Shown here in pieces: positions 58,601 to 64,000 of a stretch of DNA of 64,000 nucleotides. Both the position numbers and the translations under genes were made by a program. This DNA comes from Pisolithus tinctorius (lineage: Eukaryota; Basidiomycota; Agaricomycetes; Boletales; Pisolithaceae). Under the pieces are notes generated by a model. It searched no databases. It saw only the letters and a list, made by a program, of their open reading frames with translations, and was not told where the DNA came from. How positions within the stretch are numbered: the first letter of the stretch is position 1; the number at the start of each line of letters is the position of its first letter. The stretch covers positions 558,001-622,000 of the forward strand of contig JANFAH010000029.1 of the NCBI GenBank assembly GCA_024663395.1, written 5' to 3'.

Positions 58601-60131
58601 TTGTTTTAGGGGATACATATTTTTACAAGATATTGACAGAACTTCGAACTTCGAAATGCCTGCAGTACGAAGATCTAGATCGAGACAACCTGCAACTGCG
58701 TCCCTTCAAGAAGAAGACACTTACCTTACTGCTGATCGAAGCAAGTTTATAGGTCGACGAACCATCGAACAGTTGGCGAGGGGAGACACTGTCCCCGTGT
58801 TGGATATTGTGCAGAGACATCATGGCCATGTTTCGCTTTATTCGGGGGACACCACAGATGAACGGGACGTGTTGGATATATTGGAGAGATCGGGCGTTAC
58901 ATATATTGTACAGAATGCCTTGCTACAGCGAGGCGCGAGAGACCCCTCTGTCTACTTCAGGGGTTATGTCGAAGGCACCTGAGCCATCATCGAAGCAGCC
59001 ATCACAGCCGGTGTCCGTAAGCTCGTCTACATGAGTTCCGCAGGCGTCGTATTTGACAGCACTGACATCGTGAATGTCGACGAATGAGTGCCCTATCTGG
59101 AGAAGCCGTTCGACGCGTATAACAATTCCAAAGCCCAGGGAGAGAAGATCGTGCTAGAGGCAAATGGAAAGGATGGGCTGTTGACCGTTGCATTACGCCC
59201 TGCGGGGGTGTTCGGGCCCAGAGGCCGCCAGATAGGTGGCAGCGGAAGTCTGTTCGATTGTACCTACGACGGGAACATTGCGCGCATGATCCTACTTGCA
59301 GGGGACGAACTCGTTCCTCCTCCCTCTTACTCCTCTACCACGTTGAGCGAACCCAGACTAGACCCTGAGGGCGCGACAGCAAAGCTCAATGAATCTCTAC
59401 ACCGTGCTCTCCCTCCCATATGTGTCACAACCGAATATCACTGCTTGACACGGACACTCAGTCCCTATGTCACACCCACACCCAACACTGAATCCATCCT
59501 ATCTGCGTTCAACACCCCATTCGACCCACATGAGGTCGAGTGCCTCACTGTCCGTTCTCGAGTCGAAGGACAAGCGTTCTTCATCACAGATAGAGAAGCA
59601 TTTTATCTCTGGGACCTTACAGGAGCACATGACGAGCATGAACAAAGGCTATCGAGTTTAGAGCTACAAAGTACATACGAGCGACTAGGGGAAGGAACAA
59701 GAGTACAAAGGATGGTGGAGTGGTTTGCCGCCAATTGATGGTCATATGAAGCAACAGAAGTCATTCGAAGGAGGAGAGGCCTTGTGGATATATGCACTGA
59801 GCTCAACAGCTCATGTTCTCTTTTCAATTTTAGGACACCATACTTACCTCTTCATTATTATAGGAGAAACAGGTATCTACGATGGACGGTGACCGCAATT
59901 CAGGGGTCTACAAGAGACTACAAGCAAAGGATGCATGGACATATGGAGAAACAAGTCCAACGAATACCATTCGAACTACAGCAACAGTCTTTGATGGCAG
60001 AGGAAGATGCTCGACGTGCGAGGTGCATAGGGACCATACCAGACGAGCCTGACAGCTCGACATTTTGCTTTTGCTCCACGAAGTTTCGCTTACAACTATG
60101 TTATTCTAGAGTATGTGAAGACTACAGTCAA
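55700..60131 (+). repeat. array of ~14 diverged ~200-bp hairpin/coding units
   Basis: Each unit has a 4-6 bp stem with a 6-nt loop (GAGC-n6-GCTC or GGGC-n6-GCCC), then a ~47-nt T-rich segment ending TTACTTACA...TTCTAG, then GGAA and ~130 bp of GAC/ACA/ACG-rich sequence. Stems start at 55940, 56144, 56342, 56540, 56780, 57183, 57444, 57690, 57888, 58107, 58371, 58545, 59799 and 60045. Translated in the gag frame, units read T.LDGP.F...F...YLQL.YSRE.. at ~66-residue spacing; the frame is open over several units (55097-56428, 57798-58600) but broken by TGA and indels elsewhere. Eight units have GT at the stem-proximal edge of the T-rich segment, so it might be an intron. Function unknown. Confidence 0.8.
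58738..59625 (+). pseudogene. ERG26: ERG26-like sterol-4-alpha-carboxylate 3-dehydrogenase fragment
   Basis: Reads FIGRRTIEQLARGDTVPVLDI, VSLYSGDTTDERDVL, a TGA (58980), AIIEAAITAGVRKLVYMSSAGVVFD, NVDE, another TGA (about 59085), PFDAYNNSKAQGEKIVLEA, LTVALRPAGVFGP, FDCTYDGNIARMILLAGDEL, and finally GQAFFITDREAFYLWDLTG. This is the 3-beta-HSD/SDR family enzyme of C-4 demethylation in ergosterol synthesis, with the YxxxK-type motif (YNNSK) kept. The Rossmann glycine motif at the very start, an internal section before FDCTY and the C-terminal membrane part are missing. No intron interrupts ~880 bp. It sits between repeat-array units, so it was acquired by the element or array. Confidence 0.78.
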
Positions 60132-60142
60132 GGATGGACGTG

Positions 60143-60186
<44 letters not shown>

Positions 60187-60748
60187 CTTTGCTTTAAGTG
60201 CTTGAGAGTCTAGTGACCCTATGTTGCACTATACAGGCGCGGTATTTAGCTTATCTAGTGCGGCCCCCTGTGGCCTGCCTGATCCCACAAGCGAGTGAAT
60301 GCCCTGGTGGCAGGGCCTTTGGCCCTCCACCAGTCCGCCGTTCCCGCCGGCCGTTTTAGACACTCCGCCTTGGAGTGGGTAGGCTTAAGACTTCTCTAGA
60401 CGCTAATCTGAATCTACACTAATTCGGCTGCCGTTTGGGCGAGCTGATAGAGAAGGTGACGCGTTCTTTAGCTCTGTTGGTTGAAGGCTGCTTTGTGGAG
60501 GCTGCATTTTGGAGCGGTGGTGGTGTAGTGATGGGGTGAGTTGATTGGGGAGCTTTGAGAACGGGTGCAGCTTTTTTAGCCGATGGGTTTGGGGTCTGTT
60601 GGGACCGATGGGGCGTGGGGCTGGGGACGTGTGTGAGTCGGTCGTATGGGGGGATGGGGACGTGGGTGTCGTGGCTGTATACGGTGGTGTGGTGATGTGT
60701 GGGATGGGTACGCTCGGCTGGGTAGCTTCTTTTATCTGTGCTAGGGCT
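60187..60748 (-). other. LINE 3' untranslated region
   Basis: Between the ORF2 stop and the poly(A) tail. It shares GGAGGGCC, GGGCATTCACTCGCT and CTCAAGCACTTAAA words with the fragment at 13050-13320, so both belong to one LINE family. Confidence 0.6.
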
Positions 60749-62168
60749 TTAACTGGTGTCTCGTTTGCTTTTGAATACCTCACCGAATGTCTCCTGTAGT
60801 CGTTTCGTACTTGTCACGTATTTGAGGAGATGGGGTTGCGCTTTTGCGTTTGATAGAATGTAAGATAGCGAGCTGGCGTCCCTGCCGAGGGCGTTGCGGA
60901 GGATGTGTCTCTCCCTGTCATATCTGGGGCATTGGAATAGGAAGTGGTGGGCGTCTTCCAGGGTGGTTTCACCGCACTGCAGGCACATAGGTGTGTCGCT
61001 GCGCTTGAAGCAGTGTAAGTGTTTGTTGAGCGGGATATGGCCTGTGCGTAGCTGGATGTACAGGCCTGACTGTCTTTTGGGGAGCGAAGCGGTTAGTTTC
61101 ACGAAGGTGTTACCGGGTAGGAGGGGGTCTATGCGCGATATCCTGCTGTAACGAGGGGATCCCCGCCATTCATTGTTCCAGAGGACTTTCAGTTTGGCGG
61201 CGTGGGTTTGTTTCATGGTAGATACACTGAGGGGTAGGCGTTCTGCTAGTGCGGGTGGGAGTGCTTCTGGTGGGCTGGTAGGTTCGTCTCTTTTTGCTGC
61301 TAGTTTTGCTTCTCTGTCCGCTAGTTCGTTTCCTTCTATTTCCATGTGCCCGGCTATCCATTGCAGCGTGATGTCTTTTCTTGACAAGCGATCGCTTTTG
61401 CGTAAGTCTTGTATCATTGATCTAAAGTGCATGAGTAGATAATGCCCGGGTTTGGCTGACGGTCGCTCACTGGATCGTATGACTGCTTGGTTGTCGGCGA
61501 GTATCGATGCTGGGAAGGTCGCTTCGGTGTTAGAGGTCAGGAGGTGGGCTGCTAGGAGTAGGGCTGTTGCTTCCGCTTCGAAAACTGTGTGCTCCGACGC
61601 GCTACCTAGTCGGTAGCGTAGTGTGGCGAGGTGTTGATAGTCCACGTACAATACGGCTGCTGCGCCGACCCCCTCACTTGTGCATGACCCGTCTGTGAAC
61701 ACCAGGGTCCGGTTTTGGATCTTTGCGAAGCTCTTGACTGCTTCCTTTTTGTTTGGGGCTATAACGATCGCATGCGTGGGGAGGGCGCTTGGGGGCAGTA
61801 GGCATGGGCGGATTTCTTCGACGGTTCTTGGGTTGACTTCTAGGTCGTGAAAGAGGCGATGTAGTGCCGTGCGGTGTCTTTTTACGTTTCTTTTTGCTGC
61901 TCTATTGATATGCTGATGTAGAGGGTGCGTGTTTGGCAGTGACGCCAGTCGTAGGGACGCTCTGTATAGCGTGTGTTGAACGAGTTGGGGGGCTGGGAGG
62001 ATGTGTGCATGCGCTAGTAGGGCATCCGTGGGCGTGGTTCTCATGGCGCCTGTGGCTGCTAGTATAGCCATTCTTTGGATCGTGGTGATGCGCGCTGTTA
62101 CTCCTTTCGAGCCCCGCGACCTAGAGGAGAGATCCCCAGTGTAGGAGGGGCGTAGCCACACCGATGCG
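60749..62168 (-). pseudogene. LINE ORF2 C-terminus: RNase H and CCHC-type zinc finger
   Basis: The frame is open from the truncation point at 62168 to TGA/TAG-type stop at 60749. After thumb-region sequence (GVTARITTIQRMAILAATGA) comes an RNase H domain: TLVFTDGSCTSEGVGAAAVLY (Asp), EAEATALLLAAHLL (Glu), ILADNQAVI (Asp) and WIAGHMEIEGNELADREAK (His/Asp). It ends with the zf-RVT type CLQCGETTLEDAHHFLFQC. Tad/CRE-like fungal LINEs with RNase H have this layout. The frame has no stops, so the insertion is recent. RT and endonuclease are missing. Confidence 0.9.
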
Positions 62169-62182
62169 GGATGGACGTGCTT

Positions 62183-62640
62183 GAGAGCACAAAGGCAGTG
62201 CTCAAGGCGATACGAGGTCGCACAAGGAACTCCGCAGGTAGCCACGAAAATTGGAGAGGGCCGATGCCAGTTAGAACAACAAAGTCGAATGCAGCACGTT
62301 CGAAGCGACATGGGTTCATGCACCAAGCCCGAGTGCTCGGTTATGTCTTTTGTTTTTATGATGTTCTACTCACCAATCTACAGGTCTAAGGTGAATGGCG
62401 AAGTCGATGTGCAATTGCTGAAATCCAAAGGCAAAGAAGATGGTGCAAGTTCGCGAGCAAAGTGCGAAGACCTAAAGACGAAACTCAGGAAAGGGATATA
62501 CAAAGTCCAGGTGACCTTTTTAGTTTTGATTCGAACACTTTATACTGCGAAGTACAAGTACTTTAGTGCGAAGGAAAAGGCGATCGATAGGGGTGGACGG
62601 CTCGAAGCTGTCCATCAGTACTTAGCATGAGAAATTCGCA
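62183..62640 (+). repeat. continuation of the hairpin/coding array beyond the LINE
   Basis: Has CCGAG-TG-CTCGG near 62328 followed by a T-rich stretch ending CTACAG (62384), a second T-rich stretch ending TTTAG near 62570, and TGGACGGC-n4-GCTGTCCA at 62594-62613. The style is that of the array, with stems at two places. The frame ends TGA at 62628. Confidence 0.5.
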
Positions 62641-62971
62641 GTGGCGGTGAAGCAGACCTGCCAACTGCGGCCGGCGCACACACATGATCTGAGAGGCCGG
62701 AAACCCTGTGACATCACCGCTGTCAGCCACCGTCAGCCACCTCGGCCCCATTGTCCCCCTTGCCAGCATTGTCGGCATGGCTGGGCATGCCGTATGCGGT
62801 CGCATCCCGTTGGCAATAGCGCAATCGAGCCCAATCGGGCTCTGTCGCCCCCAGCTTGGAAGCTTCCACAGGATCACGCTGCATCGTAGGTAGTGGGGAC
62901 ACTGCGACCGGGTGCCTCACGCGTAGGCACTGGGTTCGAGTACCGAGTGTATACACACATCACCCATTTCA

Positions 62972-63150
62972 TTACATACGATCTCTACATGCTGCACATA
63001 TGTACTACAATACGACCTCTATTCGCAAGCAGCGCATCATCGATGATCGCGCTCATTACATACGATCTCTACACGCCGCACATATGTAATATACGCATGT
63101 ACTACGGTCAGACCATTCGCAAGCAGCGCATCGTCGATGATCGTGCTCGA
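62972..63150. repeat. two-copy ~85-bp tandem repeat
   Basis: Both copies carry ATTACATACGATCTCTACA..., GCACATATGTA and ATTCGCAAGCAGCGCATC.TCGATGATCG; the second has a ~12-bp insertion. Confidence 0.8.
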
Positions 63151-64000
63151 CGACGTTCCCCATGATGGTGTGATTTCGGAGGATCGGAATGACGATCATG
63201 TCACCTTACACAGTGACCTAGCAGACTTCGAGAGACCCAAAAAAATGAAAATTGAAGTTGCCGTACGACATGTATGACAATAATATATGTACGGCATGTG
63301 AAGACGACAACGACGACGTAGTTGAAGTATTAAGGAGAAGAAAAAGACAAAATGATGTCGACCTGGCGCGACGTGCATCACTGCTGATCATTGCTGGATC
63401 GCCCCATCGAAGGAATGTCATGGACCTCGTCGGCGAGGTGACGATGGCGTTCCCCATCTCTGGGATGCCGTTTGCGAGCATCCAAGATCGCCTTGAGGAG
63501 TTTTGTGTGTCCTAGACTGGCGGCACTTCCATAAGCCTTGAGGAAGGCTTCCTTGTCACCTTGGAATCTGAGGGGAAATGTCATCAGAGACTCAGAGGGC
63601 AGAGTTTGCCAGGAGGAGCTCAGGAGGTGATGATGTGAACAAACTGACTCACTCATTGAGAAATTCCGTCGCGATGACACCTCGCTGGTGGTGCTTTGTA
63701 TTGAACTGCCGCCCATGCTTCCCATTGCGGTGGTGGTGTGGCCAGTCCTTGAGCGGAACGTACAGGCCAAGTCGTGGCTCGCCTTCCGTCCAGTGGCGCA
63801 CTACATCCCTCCAGGAGTCGGATTTTGGCATCCGTGTCCCATTGACGTGCAAGACAGGCACATTTGGGATGCGAAGAGGGACTGAGGGGTGGGTGCTGGT
63901 CCTCTGCGGTCTGACATGAGGAGGGAGGGACGTCGAGATGGAGATATCGATGTCTGATGGCTGGACAACTCGTGGTATCCTGAACTGCGCGAGAGTTGGC
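63151..64000. other. window end, no gene recognised
   Basis: Several overlapping frames of 60-130 codons exist on both strands (e.g. plus 63578-63919, minus 63378-63770), none with a recognisable motif or a convincing splice pattern. A stretch at 63660-63885 reads WPVLERNVQAKSWLAFRPVAHYIPPG and could be part of an exon continuing past the window. Confidence 0.4.

Larger units (their letters stand above)
60132..62182 (-). mobile_element. 5'-truncated LINE with 14-bp target duplication
   Basis: GGATGGACGTGCTT occurs at 60132-60145 and 62169-62182, bracketing the insertion. A T-run from 60144 to about 60186 is its poly(A) tail. The inserted 2.0 kb holds the C-terminal part of a LINE ORF2 and 0.6 kb of 3' UTR. 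The insertion splits the hairpin/coding array; removing it restores a continuous array sequence. Confidence 0.93.

Noticed and set aside
62098..62389. LINE frame start at 62326
   Set aside because: 62183-62326 lies outside the target duplication and is array sequence; the frame only runs through by chance, so the LINE part must stop at 62168.
1..64000. CRISPR arrays, operons, ribosome-binding sites, prophage
   Set aside because: Spliced genes and eukaryotic retroelements rule out a prokaryotic origin; no evenly spaced short repeats with unique spacers occur.

Overview
The window reads as a basidiomycete (mushroom-forming, Agaricomycete-type) fungal chromosome segment. Genes are cut by many ~50-nt introns with GT/CTAAY/AG signals. 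The families present (HET domain, FunK1-type kinase remnants, fungal P-loop GTPases, 4-coumarate-CoA-ligase-like enzyme) and the transposons (PIF/Harbinger, DIRS-like tyrosine-recombinase element, Copia, a Gag-only LTR element, RNase-H-bearing LINE) fit that origin. All gene models are hand-assembled from reading-frame continuity across splice sites; no database search was possible.

Layout. 1-4.8 kb: two multi-exon genes of unknown function (the first cut by the window edge). 5.4-6.3 kb: decayed 3' half of a 4CL-like ligase, interrupted at 6.3 kb by a complete-looking 3.0-kb PIF/Harbinger element (transposase plus Myb/SANT-like protein, inverted repeats, TTA target duplication). 10.9-14.2 kb: damaged first copy of a divergent gene pair. 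14.5-16.9 kb: intact nine-exon 4CL-like ligase. 17.1-22.4 kb: DIRS-like retroelement (Gag, RT-RNase H, tyrosine recombinase) lying in the ligase's upstream region. 22.4-46.6 kb: tandem array of the divergent pair, with complete copies at 24.6-32.2 kb (B) and 38.8-45.4 kb (D), broken copies between and after, and FunK1 kinase debris. 46.6-48.9 kb: repeats and a truncated coiled-coil gene. 48.9-53.3 kb: decayed Copia element. 53.3-62.6 kb: an LTR and gag-like frame followed by about 14 reiterated ~200-bp units, with an inserted ERG26-like pseudogene and a 5'-truncated LINE. 62.6-64 kb: tandem repeats and nothing recognisable.

The central system is the amplified pair. On the minus strand is a ~1,200-residue protein with two P-loop G-domains (the first with Lys replaced by Arg in its Walker A motif, the second canonical), TPR-like repeats and a C-terminal HET domain. 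Head-to-head on the plus strand is a ~556-residue single-G-domain protein with a long helical C-terminus. HET domains are known from fungal heterokaryon-incompatibility proteins, and the sensor-plus-effector layout resembles NLR-type receptors. A non-self-recognition role for the pair is therefore a reasonable inference, but nothing in the sequence proves it.
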